Source of the DNA: Tardiphaga sp. vice304
GTDB taxonomy: Bacteria; Pseudomonadota; Alphaproteobacteria; Rhizobiales; Xanthobacteraceae
Assembly: GCF_007018905.1 (NCBI RefSeq)
Contig: NZ_CP041402.1
Span: forward strand, 3,832,001-3,896,000
Length of the DNA stretch: 64,000 nt
Direction: 5' to 3'
The notes beneath the pieces were generated by a model that saw only the letters and a list, made by a program, of their open reading frames with translations, did no database searches and was not told where the DNA came from. Shown one piece after another: positions 36,231 through 46,846 of the stretch. A program made the position numbers and the translations under genes. Positions within the stretch are counted from its first letter, which is position 1. Every line of letters starts with the position of its first letter.

Positions 36231-36424
36231 TTCTCTTTCGCCTTCAGCCCGGTCTCGACTAGTCGGCGAATGGCTTCTGGCTGCGACGGTATTGGCCGCT
36301 GGGCGGCTCGCCATCCATCGATCTGCGCTGCCAATTCGGACTTTATCCGCACGCCGATCGTACGTCCGGTGCCAGTTGCAGGCCGCCCGCGCTTTTTTGC
36401 TATCTTTTTATCTTGTAAGGTCAT
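36227..36424 (-). CDS. Ribbon-helix-helix-type DNA-binding protein
   Basis: 65 residues from ATG at 36424: MTLQDKKIAKKRGRPATGTGRTIGVRIK, then SELAAQIDGWRAAQ and PEAIRRLVETGL. The basic AT-hook-like RGRPATG followed by a predicted beta strand (TIGVRI) and two helices is typical of CopG/Arc-like regulators. It may control neighbouring element genes. A frame extension to 36502 lacks the motif. Confidence 0.7.
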   Translation of the reverse strand: MTLQDKKIAKKRGRPATGTGRTIGVRIKSELAAQIDGWRAAQRPIPSQPEAIRRLVETGLKAKEK

Positions 36425-36506
36425 GATTTTATGATAGCTTAAAAGCAAGCCGAGGGGAAGCTGCAACTCCTCCTCGGCTCTAACCCAACCATGAGGATGC
36501 ATCCCA

Positions 36507-36902
36507 ATGGATCAGGCTAACAGCGTGCATAGCACGCCACCCACAAACACGTCTGCACTTCCGCCCCGTCTTGCCGAGCAGGAAGCCGCCCGGCTCGCGT
36601 CTGTTGATCTGCTCCGCCAGCTTCGACGCCAAGCCCGCGACGAGATCGAGCGGCTGCTGTCGTTCCTCGACGCCAGCGACACCTACGTGATGACCGAACT
36701 TGAAGACGATGGCGACCAGGATGACGCCTCATATCCCGCAGGAACCCGGCTCTGCTCCAGCCCGATGGAGGACGACGAGGACGATGACCCGGCCGAGGAC
36801 AGCGACCCCCGCGAATGTTCCGACACCGGCATTGGCGACCTGGACGGCTTACTCGAACAGACCCGGCCGCGCGGCAGCTACCAGCGCGGAGGTGTGGAAT
36901 GA
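36507..36902 (+). CDS. Hypothetical acidic protein
   Basis: 131 residues. The N-terminal half is helical (LAEQEAARLASVDLLRQLRRQARDEIERLLSFLDA); the C-terminal half is strongly acidic (ELEDDGDQDD, MEDDEDDDPAEDSDP). GAGGATG lies before the start as a plausible ribosome site. Not recognised. It is transcribed rightwards, opposite to its neighbours, together with the next gene. Confidence 0.55.
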   Translation: MDQANSVHSTPPTNTSALPPRLAEQEAARLASVDLLRQLRRQARDEIERLLSFLDASDTYVMTELEDDGDQDDASYPAGTRLCSSPMEDDEDDDPAEDSDPRECSDTGIGDLDGLLEQTRPRGSYQRGGVE

Positions 36903-37210
36903 TGTCGGGGGACCCTCGCGACCTCGATGCTGCCGCCGTCATAGAACTGTGCGCTGCCGGCCTTGTCCCGGTCAACGTGCTGCCCGGAGTTGCAATAGCA
37001 GTCCACCGCCAAATGGCGACACCCTTCACCCTGCGAGCGGTCCTGTTGGCCTGCACGCCGACCGTCGAGGATAGCCGGACTCAGTTAGATTATCTGGCCG
37101 ATCTGCCGGACGCGGCCTGGTGCTCGATCGGACCCGAATGGCAGAACTACCGAGAGGCCTCGCTGGCGAGCATGCGGCGCAGCATCGCGTGGAGGACGGT
37201 ATGCGTCTGA
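36899..37210 (+). CDS. Hypothetical protein
   Basis: 103 residues starting MMSGDPRDLDAAAVIELCAAG; the ATG overlaps the previous stop as ATGA. Sequence ends SLASMRRSIAWRTVCV. No recognised domain. Its coupling to the gene before it is the main evidence that both are real. Confidence 0.5.
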   Translation: MMSGDPRDLDAAAVIELCAAGLVPVNVLPGVAIAVHRQMATPFTLRAVLLACTPTVEDSRTQLDYLADLPDAAWCSIGPEWQNYREASLASMRRSIAWRTVCV

Positions 37211-37284
37211 TCCGGCTCTATGCCGCTAGGTTCGTGCTGCGGGCCAGCATGAGGCTTGCGAGGCGGGCGGCAACCTTGTTTTAA
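37201..37284 (+). CDS. Possible 27-residue Arg-rich peptide
   Basis: MRLIRLYAARFVLRASMRLARRAATLF overlaps the end of the preceding gene by 10 bases and ends before the terminator at 37345. Amphipathic and basic. Could be chance; listed because of its position. Confidence 0.25.
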   Translation: MRLIRLYAARFVLRASMRLARRAATLF

Positions 37285-37344
37285 CCACCCGCTGGCATCC
37301 TGACACCAAGCGGGCTTCGTACTCATACCGCGACTACAGACTAA

Positions 37345-37375
37345 GCCCGCCGGCCTTCTCACCCGGCGGGTTTTC
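37345..37375 (+). terminator. Intrinsic terminator of the rightward pair
   Basis: CCCGCCGG and CCGGCGGG with an 8-base loop, followed by TTTTCT on the plus strand. Confidence 0.85.
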
Positions 37376-37380
37376 TACGT

Positions 37381-37743
37381 CTAAGCCTCAAAGGGCGGCG
37401 CGGTTCGCTCGTACGAGAAGGGATGGGCTGTATTAAACCCACATCTTGGACATTCGAACACCGGGCCAGTCTTCGGCCGGCCAGCATGCATTCCGACCGT
37501 CAACATCGGCGTCGGCGGGAATTGGCACTTGCACAGATCATATCCGAGTGCCTTGGCAACCTCTGCCTCGCCCAGTTTCGCATCCCTTTCCGCTTGCTCA
37601 AGCGTTGCCGTTATCGCGGCGCTCTTTGCATCGTCAGGCAGAAGATCCTTGGCGTCCTTTGCGAGACCGATGGCAGCACGGAGTGTGTCAAAACCGGCCT
37701 TCGCGTAGCCGAGACCGGCAACGATTGTCATTGGATCAGCCAT
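37381..37743 (-). CDS. Hypothetical phage-type protein with a C-terminal cysteine cluster
   Basis: 120 residues. MADPMTIVAGLGYAKAGFDTLRAAIGLAKDAKDLLPDDAKSAAITATLEQAERDAKLGEAEVAKALGYDLC is helical; the C-terminus has CKCQFPPTP and ECPRCGF, four cysteines spaced like a small zinc ribbon. Similar helical proteins occur in phages of alphaproteobacteria, but I cannot name a function. Confidence 0.6.
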   Translation of the reverse strand: MADPMTIVAGLGYAKAGFDTLRAAIGLAKDAKDLLPDDAKSAAITATLEQAERDAKLGEAEVAKALGYDLCKCQFPPTPMLTVGMHAGRPKTGPVFECPRCGFNTAHPFSYERTAPPFEA

Positions 37744-37791
37744 GAAACTCCCCGAACCGAATTGATAAACCGGTAAACGCCATCTTCTAAG

Positions 37792-38151
37792 CTATTGATC
37801 CGACTCGCAATAGTCGTCGTCCAAAGCCCCATTTGCTACCGGATTGCTACCAAAGATCCTGAAAACGACGCCACCAGGCCGATCACGCCGCACCCTTGTT
37901 GCCACTCTCGACGCCGCCCGAACGATTGCCCAGCGGTGCTTCCGGAGTGGTTCGTCCTCCATCCTGGGATAACACCAGCGCGCCAGTTCGGCCGTCGTCA
38001 TCTCGCGATCAGGATAGGTCATGAAGGCGTACCAGATGCGACGCTGAAGCCTGCCGCGACCGCGCAAGTCAACAAGCGCGGGGCCGCTCGCGTTATCACC
38101 GGCCGGCTGTGGCCCTCTATTCCCCACCTTGCCCCCTCTTCTGCAGTCCAT
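37792..38151 (-). CDS. Hypothetical protein, possible winged-helix DNA-binding
   Basis: 119 residues if started at ATG 38151; a GTG at 38127 is an alternative that leaves only an 11-base overlap with the upstream gene. RRIWYAFMTYPDREMTTAELARWCYPRM looks like the helix-turn-helix part of a replication-initiator or regulator, followed by a basic wing (RAASRVATRVRRDRPGGVVFRIFG). The C-terminal codons contain the inverted GGTAGCA pair at 37834-37851. Confidence 0.55.
   Translation of the reverse strand: MDCRRGGKVGNRGPQPAGDNASGPALVDLRGRGRLQRRIWYAFMTYPDREMTTAELARWCYPRMEDEPLRKHRWAIVRAASRVATRVRRDRPGGVVFRIFGSNPVANGALDDDYCESDQ
37834..37851 (-). repeat. Internal copy of the GGTAGCA pair
   Basis: TGCTACC, 4 bases, TGCTACC: the reverse complement of the end-proximal pairs, same spacing. 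It lies inside the coding sequence of the preceding gene. It may be a third recombinase or regulator site, or chance. Confidence 0.35.
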
Positions 38152-38425
38152 CCAGCACCTTTTCGAACGCCATCTGAACCGCGTCTCTCTCAGCTTCCGC
38201 CCGTTCCCTGCGCCCTCGTTCTTCCCGCAGCTCCCTCTTGAGCTTCCTGAAGACAGCCGGCGGCATGCCCTTCAATTCGCCTGCCGCACCTGCCGCACTT
38301 GAGGTGCGGCAAAGGCTAGGCAAGTTAGGCACTGCCTCTGCCGCACCACCACCCCCCTTAGGGGTGTGGGGGTGGGGCGCGGCAAGACCTGGCGATAAAT
38401 CAAGGTGCGGCAAATCAGTCTTCAT
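38117..38425 (-). CDS. Hypothetical basic helical protein
   Basis: 102 residues. A Pro/Gly/Ala-rich N-terminal half is followed by a charged helix (KLKRELREERGRRERAEAERDAVQMAFEKVLDGLQKR) that should form a coiled coil. The ATG overlaps the helicase stop by 11 bases, so it is coupled to it. Not recognised. Confidence 0.5.
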   Translation of the reverse strand: MKTDLPHLDLSPGLAAPHPHTPKGGGGAAEAVPNLPSLCRTSSAAGAAGELKGMPPAVFRKLKRELREERGRRERAEAERDAVQMAFEKVLDGLQKRGQGGE

Positions 38426-39746
38426 TTGCCACCTGCACGAACTTTTTGATCATCCGCTTTTCGTCCAAATCTTCGACGACAACGAGACTGCCTGCTGCGA
38501 GCCAGTATTTAACCAAGCCGGTCGTTTTGGCCTTGTCAGCTTTGTTGTCGATGTTGAGAGCGAGTGCCTTGGCGACAGCGCGGCCAACCCAGTCTTTGGC
38601 TTGGTTGCTTTCCCTCCATTTCCCAGCCCGGATGATTGCCGCCGCCTTGTCGAAGTCAGCTCCCGTGACGCCTGCCGTGTGATCCGGCCACATCCAGTTC
38701 TCCACCACGCCAACACTGTCCCCGTCGTAATGCAGCGGACCCTTGCTGCCATTCCCAAGCTCGATGGAAACGATGCGGTACCAATCCTTCCCCTCAGCCG
38801 GCGGAGCGAGATTGGCCTTCCCGTTTTCAACCTTGAAATAGGCCCGGAAGTTCTCAACGCCCGCCTTGGCAGCCTCGTCTGCGGTCATTTTATTGATGAT
38901 TTGCGCGGATCGGACAGCCGCTAGAAGTGCCACGGCGCCGCGACCGTCTTCGACTGTGGCCTCCGCTCCGTGTGTCTTTTTAGTATGGTGTATCAGCTCG
39001 ATTGCGCTGTTTGTGGTGCCAGCAATGCTGGTCCACTTCTTGGCGACGAGGTCCATCGCCATGTTGTCGTTTTCGGTGACGCGATGGGACGACACGAAGG
39101 GATCGATTATCATCACGTCGATCTGGTTGGCGAAAATCGTATCGACAACGGCATTGACGACTGGGGTGGCAATTTTAGCGCCGGATTTTGAATCCTGATC
39201 AGCAATGACGATTTCCTGATCGCGACCACTATCGAGGAAAAGCCAACCTTCGAGTTCGGAGGCCTCGATGCCGTAGCGAAGACGTATCGCCGCGACACGG
39301 CGCTCCGTTTCTTCAAGAGGGTCTTCGCCGTTCCAATACCAGACACGACAACGCTGGCGTGGAGCGATCCCTAGGAGTGCCCGGCCGGTCGCAAGCGCAA
39401 TTGCCTCAGTCAGAGCCAAGATTGACTTTCCAACGCCGCCGGCTGCAAACTTCGCGGAGCCGTACTTGCGGATCAAATGCGATCCGTAGAGAAACTCCCG
39501 TCGGGGAATTTCCTTTGGGTCGCGGCCAACGAACGGGGTGGCCGTGATCTTGTTAGGCTTCGGCGGCAAGATCGCTGGTACGGCGTCTGGGTACTTATCC
39601 CACCATCCCCGGATGATCTCCGGATCGGTACTGGCCTCGTCTGCTGGCACGAAGGGAGCGCCAGTGCGCGCGTGAGCGGGAAGCACAAGAAAACCATTTG
39701 CGGCCGCGTTGAGCGCGTCGAAAAGGTAAGCTGACTTTTCCTTCAT
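38415..39746 (-). CDS. RepA-like AAA ATPase/helicase with a vestigial primase-polymerase N-terminus
   Basis: 443 residues from ATG at 39746 (MKEKSAYLFDALNAAANGFLVLPAHA). The first ~65 residues look like the beginning of a phage bifunctional primase-polymerase (GFLVLPAHARTGAPFVPADEASTDPEIIRGWWDKYPDAVPAI), but the catalytic part is missing and the ATPase begins at once (FLYGSHLIRKYGSAKFAAGGVGKSIL, Walker A). Walker B is IDVMIIDPFVSSHRV; a later IELIHHTKKTHG follows. The fold is that of RepA/AAA_25 hexameric helicases used in phage and island replication. The frame extends 18 codons further into the IS21 end; that extension is an artefact of the insertion. The IS lies 18 bases upstream of the start codon and may have separated it from its promoter. 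Confidence 0.8.
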   Translation of the reverse strand: MKEKSAYLFDALNAAANGFLVLPAHARTGAPFVPADEASTDPEIIRGWWDKYPDAVPAILPPKPNKITATPFVGRDPKEIPRREFLYGSHLIRKYGSAKFAAGGVGKSILALTEAIALATGRALLGIAPRQRCRVWYWNGEDPLEETERRVAAIRLRYGIEASELEGWLFLDSGRDQEIVIADQDSKSGAKIATPVVNAVVDTIFANQIDVMIIDPFVSSHRVTENDNMAMDLVAKKWTSIAGTTNSAIELIHHTKKTHGAEATVEDGRGAVALLAAVRSAQIINKMTADEAAKAGVENFRAYFKVENGKANLAPPAEGKDWYRIVSIELGNGSKGPLHYDGDSVGVVENWMWPDHTAGVTGADFDKAAAIIRAGKWRESNQAKDWVGRAVAKALALNIDNKADKAKTTGLVKYWLAAGSLVVVEDLDEKRMIKKFVQVANED

Positions 39747-39919
39747 GCGCACGCCTCCGCCAACTGTAGCGCGACAATCAGGATGAGAATCCCGCGACAA
39801 TCAGGATGAGAATGCGCCGCTGCTGGGGTGACGAAGGGAGGGCGTAGCCCGACCGGAGGCACCCCAGCAGCGGCGTGTCGGCCCGAAGGGGCCTCATTGG
39901 CGGTAACGGCGGCTGGTAA

Positions 39920-42267
<2,348 letters not shown>

Positions 42268-42321
42268 TTGTCGCTCCACGACAATCAACTCTACAGCACG
42301 CGATTATCGCTTGCGTTATCG

Positions 42322-42903
42322 TCAGGCCGCGACAATCATCCCCACGCCGCGACCGCTAAATTGCCATCCTGATTGTCGCGCTTCCCATCCAGATTGACGC
42401 GCTACAGCCAACGGAATGCAGCAGAAGATCGGCAATTCCTTTTTGCCTCTCACCTTTTCGATACGCTGCCGCCAAGCTTCCTGTTGGTGAGGCAGCGACT
42501 CGATCAGAAGCACGTTCTTTCGGGGCTTTACAGCCATCGTGGCGGCATAACGATAAGGAAACGGATCAGGACCGCTGGTGATAAGAACACAGTTGTCGGC
42601 CGCCAGAATGGCGGCATCCAACGCTGCCGCGCCGAAAGCTTGCGGACCCCATGCAAAATGCATATCGTCGCCGATGTAGACAATCCACGGATTGCGGGGT
42701 AGCTCAAACGTCTCGCAACCTTGCGGAACGAGCGCCAAAGAAACGGCGAACGTAGCCACGGCGTCAAAGAGTGGAAAAAGATACTGCGAGCGGACAGCCG
42801 GATTTTTTTTGATAAATTCTCGCGTCTTATCGGCTGAATTTGAAATCGACACCGTCTCCGGCAGCAACACCGTCATTCCGTTTGCTTCAAAGATTATCGA
42901 CAT
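42322..42903 (-). CDS. Element gene of unknown function, 3' end replaced by IS21 sequence
   Basis: 193 residues as it now reads: MSIIFEANGMTVLLPETVSISNSADKTREFI ... KKELPIFCCIPLA, then about 30 residues encoded by the IS21 end (VARQSGWEARQSGWQF...). Removing the IS and one copy of GCCAAC restores ...CCIPLAEACA followed by TGA, overlapping the helicase ATG. So the original protein lost only its last four residues. The protein has a hydrophobic middle (LFDAVATFAVSLALVP) and resembles nothing I can name. It was translationally coupled to the helicase. Confidence 0.6.
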   Translation of the reverse strand: MSIIFEANGMTVLLPETVSISNSADKTREFIKKNPAVRSQYLFPLFDAVATFAVSLALVPQGCETFELPRNPWIVYIGDDMHFAWGPQAFGAAALDAAILAADNCVLITSGPDPFPYRYAATMAVKPRKNVLLIESLPHQQEAWRQRIEKVRGKKELPIFCCIPLAVARQSGWEARQSGWQFSGRGVGMIVAA

Positions 42904-42908
42904 TAGGA

Positions 42909-43097
42909 CTAGCCCTCCGGCTTGAGTGCGACAAGGCCGGCAGCGCCGATCTCAGTTATCCATGCAGCAGCGTCTTCGGCGCTGATGAGCCCGGCTTTCA
43001 GGGCAACGCCAATTGAGTTGATCTCTGTCTCGAAGAGTTTGGCGCGGATGCTCCCGACGCGAAGCGCGGACAGCATGTATTCTGTTCGATCGCTCAT
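42909..43097 (-). CDS. Hypothetical 62-residue protein
   Basis: MSDRTEYMLSALRVGSIRAKLFETEINSIGVALKAGLISAEDAAAWITEIGAAGLVAL. All helical; the pattern LKAGLISAEDAAAWI resembles small phage proteins with a short two-helix motif. It overlaps the upstream 58-residue gene as ATGA and is followed 5 bases later by the next start. Function unknown. Confidence 0.6.
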   Translation of the reverse strand: MSDRTEYMLSALRVGSIRAKLFETEINSIGVALKAGLISAEDAAAWITEIGAAGLVALKPEG

Positions 43098-43270
43098 GCG
43101 CGGCCCTCCCCAAAGACCAGAGGGGCAATAATGGCAGCCATCGCAGCGCTGATGGCGCAGCGGCGGGTAATTCTGGATACTTGATATTCGCGGGTGGCTG
43201 CGCTATGTTCCGAATTGTCCTGGCAGACATCATTCGAAATCGGCTCGCCCTCAAAGCGGGCCTTTTTCAT
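43094..43270 (-). CDS. Hypothetical 58-residue protein
   Basis: MKKARFEGEPISNDVCQDNSEHSAATREYQVSRITRRCAISAAMAAIIAPLVFGEGRA. The start overlaps the excisionase-like stop and the end overlaps the next start, both as ATGA. The C-terminal half is hydrophobic and may be one membrane span. No motif recognised. The double coupling is the reason to accept it. Confidence 0.55.
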   Translation of the reverse strand: MKKARFEGEPISNDVCQDNSEHSAATREYQVSRITRRCAISAAMAAIIAPLVFGEGRA

Positions 43271-43464
43271 GCTGCCTCCATGCCGAGTTGCCGACGCAGT
43301 GCGGCGGTCGGCACTTTGAGCAACCGGCCTACCTTAATGGTCGGAAAGTCTCCTCGCTTCGCAGCGTCGTAGCTGCCGTTCCTACTCAATCCAAAACAAA
43401 TACGACCTACGTCGGGTACGTCGGCGGTGGGGCTGGAAAGTAACTGAGACAGTTCCTGATTCAT
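43267..43464 (-). CDS. Excisionase-like helix-turn-helix protein
   Basis: 65 residues from ATG at 43464. The core DVPDVGRICFGLSRNGSYDAAKRGDFPTIKVGRLLKVPTAALRRQLGME is the MerR-like HTH_17/excisionase fold: helix, turn, Tyr-Ala-Ala, and the wing FPTIKVGRLLKVP. Such proteins direct excision or regulate island genes. First gene of the leftward operon, with a good promoter at 43516-43543. Confidence 0.75.
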   Translation of the reverse strand: MNQELSQLLSSPTADVPDVGRICFGLSRNGSYDAAKRGDFPTIKVGRLLKVPTAALRRQLGMEAA

Positions 43465-43486
43465 CTTCGTGGCCTCCGGTCTATTT

Positions 43487-43572
43487 AAAGCACGCACAAA
43501 TCAGTGCGATAATTTAAAATAGGCCTTGAGTGCCCCTTGTCAAGGTTTAAAGCACGTGATATTTAGTGCTTT
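43487..43572. promoter_or_regulatory. Divergent overlapping promoters with operator-like repeats
   Basis: Minus-strand promoter: TTGACA (43538-43543), 16 bases, TATTTT (43516-43521). Plus-strand promoter: TTGTCA (43537-43542), 17 bases, TATTTA (43560-43565). The two -35 boxes lie on the same bases. AAAGCAC occurs at 43487-43493 and 43549-43555; the second is paired with GTGCTTT at 43566-43572 and brackets the plus-strand -10. This layout is suited to repression by the Arc-like or excisionase-like protein and to mutually exclusive transcription. Confidence 0.6.
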
Positions 43573-43597
43573 ATAGTACAGAAATGGATTAGGTAGG

Positions 43598-43927
43598 ATG
43601 GCAGACAAAGAAAAACGTCCACGAGGCCGGCCGGCTGTCCCGGCAGCCGACAAGAAGCGTCGCAATTTCACCTTTCGTGGCACCGACGAACTTCACGAAC
43701 ATATGTCGGCTGCGGCAGCAGCGAGCGGACGCTCGATGAGTGAAGAGATTGAGTGGCGGCTCGGCCAATCGTTCTTCATCGACTTTGTTGTGAAACGCGC
43801 GACCGATACCGCCGTTGCCAAAACCTTGGCTTACGTTGACGATTTGCGGGCCAAGGAAGACGCCGAGCGCTCTCGCCCACGATATTCACTTGCCGATCTG
43901 CACAAACTTGGAGGGGAAGAAAAATGA
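43598..43927 (+). CDS. Arc-family ribbon-helix-helix regulator
   Basis: 109 residues. MADKEKRPRGRPAVPAADKKRRNFTFRGTDELHEHMSAAAAASGRSMSEEIEWRLGQS is a classic Arc motif: a basic arm, a beta strand (NFTFR) and two helices, with the S-E-E-I-E-x-R-L signature of Arc DNA-binding proteins. The C-terminal half is extra and helical. It overlaps the integrase start as ATGA, so regulator and integrase are co-expressed. Confidence 0.85.
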   Translation: MADKEKRPRGRPAVPAADKKRRNFTFRGTDELHEHMSAAAAASGRSMSEEIEWRLGQSFFIDFVVKRATDTAVAKTLAYVDDLRAKEDAERSRPRYSLADLHKLGGEEK

Positions 43928-45087
43928 AGGGCTCTATTCGCGAACGCTCGCCCGGCCACTGGGCAATCATCCTCGATCAGCGCGACGCCGCCACCGGCCA
44001 GCGCAAGCGCAAGTGGCACAGTTTCGCCGGCACCAAACGGCAGGCCCAGGTCGAATGTGCCCGCCTGATTTCCGAGCTGAAGGGCGGCAACTATCTGGAG
44101 CCCAGCAAAACCACCGTCGCTCAGTTCCTCGATCGCTGGATTGACGACATAAAGGCCCGGGTTTCGCCCCGGACCCACGAGCGGTACGAGGAGATTGCCA
44201 AGAAAAACATCGTCCCGCTGATCGGCGGCACAGTTCTATCCGCGCTCCGGCCGGCTGCGATCTCTGCGGCATACACCAAGGCGCTAGCCGAAGGCCGCCG
44301 GGACGGATCGGGCGGACTGTCCCCTCGCACCGTCCACCATATGCATAGGATCTTGAAGCAGGCGCTATCGCAGGCGGTTCGCTGGGAAATCCTCTCCCGG
44401 AACCCGGCGGACGCGGTGGACCCGCCCAAGGTCGAAAAGAAGCCCATGCTGACCTATGGGCTCCCTGAAACGGTTGACGTGATCGAGGCCATGAAGGGCA
44501 CTGACATGTTCGTGCCGGCGCTGCTGGCCGTCCTATGCGGCATGCGACGCGGCGAGATTGCCGCCCTTCGGTGGAGGAACGTGGATCTTGTCGCCGGACA
44601 GATATCGGTTGCCGAGAGCGCCGAGCAGACTAAGGCCGGCGTCCGGTACAAAGTCCCTAAGAGCGGCGCCGGGCGCACCCTAGCGCTCTCTGGCACCGTG
44701 GTAGACGAACTGAAGGCCCACCGCGTCCGGCAAGGCGAAGGCCTCCTGAAGTTGGGGGAAAAGCTAACTGACGCCAGCTTCGTCTGCGCCCAGGCTGACG
44801 GGTCCGCGCTCAAGCCGCGCGCCATCACCCAGGCATGGGTCAAGCTCATCTCTGGCAGTGAGGTGATTCGGCGCCGGTTCCATGATCTGCGGCACGCACA
44901 TGCGACGCACCTGCTCCAGTCCGGCGTCCATCCCAAGGTCGCCAGCGAGCGGCTGGGCCACAGCAACATCGGGATCACGCTGGATCTGTATTCGCATGTC
45001 ATCCCCGGCATGCAGGAAGATGCCGCGTCGAGGGTGGACGATGCGTTCAAACTGGCGAAAAGCGGCAGAAAGAACCCGATTGGGTAG
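43924..45087 (+). CDS. int: Tyrosine-type site-specific integrase
   Basis: 387 residues. N-terminal Arm/SAM-like domain (MKGSIRERSPGHWAIILDQRDAATGQRKRKWHSFAGTKRQAQ ... FLDRWIDDIKARVSPRTHERY) followed by the catalytic domain: Arg I in LLAVLCGMRRGEIAALRW (about 205), Lys region VPKSGAGRTLALS, HDLRHAHATHL (His-x-x-Arg, about 320), GHSNIGIT and the nucleophile Tyr in LDLYSHV (about 355). All five catalytic positions are present. It lies 71 bases from the tRNA-Trp 3' end, in keeping with its target. Confidence 0.95.
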   Translation: MKGSIRERSPGHWAIILDQRDAATGQRKRKWHSFAGTKRQAQVECARLISELKGGNYLEPSKTTVAQFLDRWIDDIKARVSPRTHERYEEIAKKNIVPLIGGTVLSALRPAAISAAYTKALAEGRRDGSGGLSPRTVHHMHRILKQALSQAVRWEILSRNPADAVDPPKVEKKPMLTYGLPETVDVIEAMKGTDMFVPALLAVLCGMRRGEIAALRWRNVDLVAGQISVAESAEQTKAGVRYKVPKSGAGRTLALSGTVVDELKAHRVRQGEGLLKLGEKLTDASFVCAQADGSALKPRAITQAWVKLISGSEVIRRRFHDLRHAHATHLLQSGVHPKVASERLGHSNIGITLDLYSHVIPGMQEDAASRVDDAFKLAKSGRKNPIG

Positions 45088-45100
45088 CATTCCGGTAGCA
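45083..45100 (+). repeat. Right arm-type integrase site candidate
   Basis: GGTAGCA, 4 bases, GGTAGCA, overlapping the last codons of the integrase gene and lying 58 bases inside the right attachment repeat. Same orientation and spacing as the left pair at 28400-28417. Confidence 0.5.
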
Positions 45101-45158
45101 ACGCCACACGGAAGAACATTTGCAGACCAAGATTATTTAGCTTTATCAATGAGATGAC

Positions 45159-45234
45159 TGGCAGGGGCGGTAGGGCTCGAACCTACGACAACCGGTTTTG
45201 GAGACCGGTACTCTACCAACTGAGCTACACCCCT
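45159..45234 (-). tRNA. tRNA-Trp (CCA anticodon), right attachment site
   Basis: 76 bases including an encoded CCA. Acceptor AGGGGTG pairs with CGCCCCT (one G-U). D-arm GCTC...GAGT and T-arm with GTTCGAGCC are standard. The anticodon loop is CTCCAAA, giving CCA for tryptophan. Bases 45159-45200 are duplicated at 28236-28277, so this intact copy was restored by the incoming element. It lies between tuf and (before insertion) secE. Confidence 0.97.
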
Positions 45235-45318
45235 AAGCAAACGGCATCGCTGCCGTTTCGCGCCGTTTGAAGCATAGACCGCGCCTGATTTGCAAGAGGC
45301 AAGGCGGCCAAAACGCAA

Positions 45319-45365
45319 ATGGCGGGCGACGAACCAGGGCATCTGCCCGATTCGTCGCCCGCCAT
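45319..45365 (-). terminator. Long hairpin after the tuf remnant
   Basis: A perfect 15-bp inverted repeat (ATGGCGGGCGACGAA at 45319-45333 and its complement at 45351-45365), followed on the minus strand by TTTGCGTTTT. It is the likely terminator of the tuf transcript. Confidence 0.8.
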
Positions 45366-45377
45366 CCGGTAATCGTC

Positions 45378-45410
45378 TTATTCGATGATCGACGCCACCA
45401 CGCCTGCACC
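45378..45410 (-). pseudogene. Left-over 3' end of a second tuf gene
   Basis: Reads GGT GCA GGC ... ATC GAA TAA, that is [10 protein letters not shown] and a stop: the exact C-terminus of EF-Tu, using different codons and a different stop from the intact tuf (which ends ATT GAA TGA). It lies 69 bases downstream of the intact stop and directly before the terminator hairpin. The rest of the copy is gone. Confidence 0.85.
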
Positions 45411-45414
45411 GCAG

Positions 45415-45438
45415 CCAAGTGCGGTAGGCCGCACTTGG
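45415..45438. repeat. Perfect 10-bp stem palindrome between tuf and its remnant
   Basis: CCAAGTGCGG and CCGCACTTGG with a 4-base loop. It has no T-tract on the minus strand. It may mark the recombination joint or act as a processing site. Confidence 0.6.
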
Positions 45439-45478
45439 GAATCTTTAATTCGGTTGGAGCTTTCGGAGTGTCCGTCGA

Positions 45479-46669
<1,191 letters not shown>

Positions 46670-46717
46670 GATCCACCTTAGTTACGCCGCGCCCGTGCGC
46701 AGCACCGAACCGGCGGC

Positions 46718-46746
46718 TGGTTACAAGGGAAAACGGCCCTGTTCAA
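46718..46746 (-). promoter_or_regulatory. Predicted tuf promoter
   Basis: On the minus strand TTGAAC (46741-46746), 17 bases, TAACCA (46718-46723), about 50 bases before the tuf start. By eye only. Confidence 0.45.
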
Positions 46747-46846
46747 GTGCGAACTTGGCTGCCATTCTCGCCCGAGCATGCCGGTGAAGCCCCCTATGTA
46801 GGCCGGCCAAGGACAAGATCAATCACCGGGGAACGGGAGACGAAAC

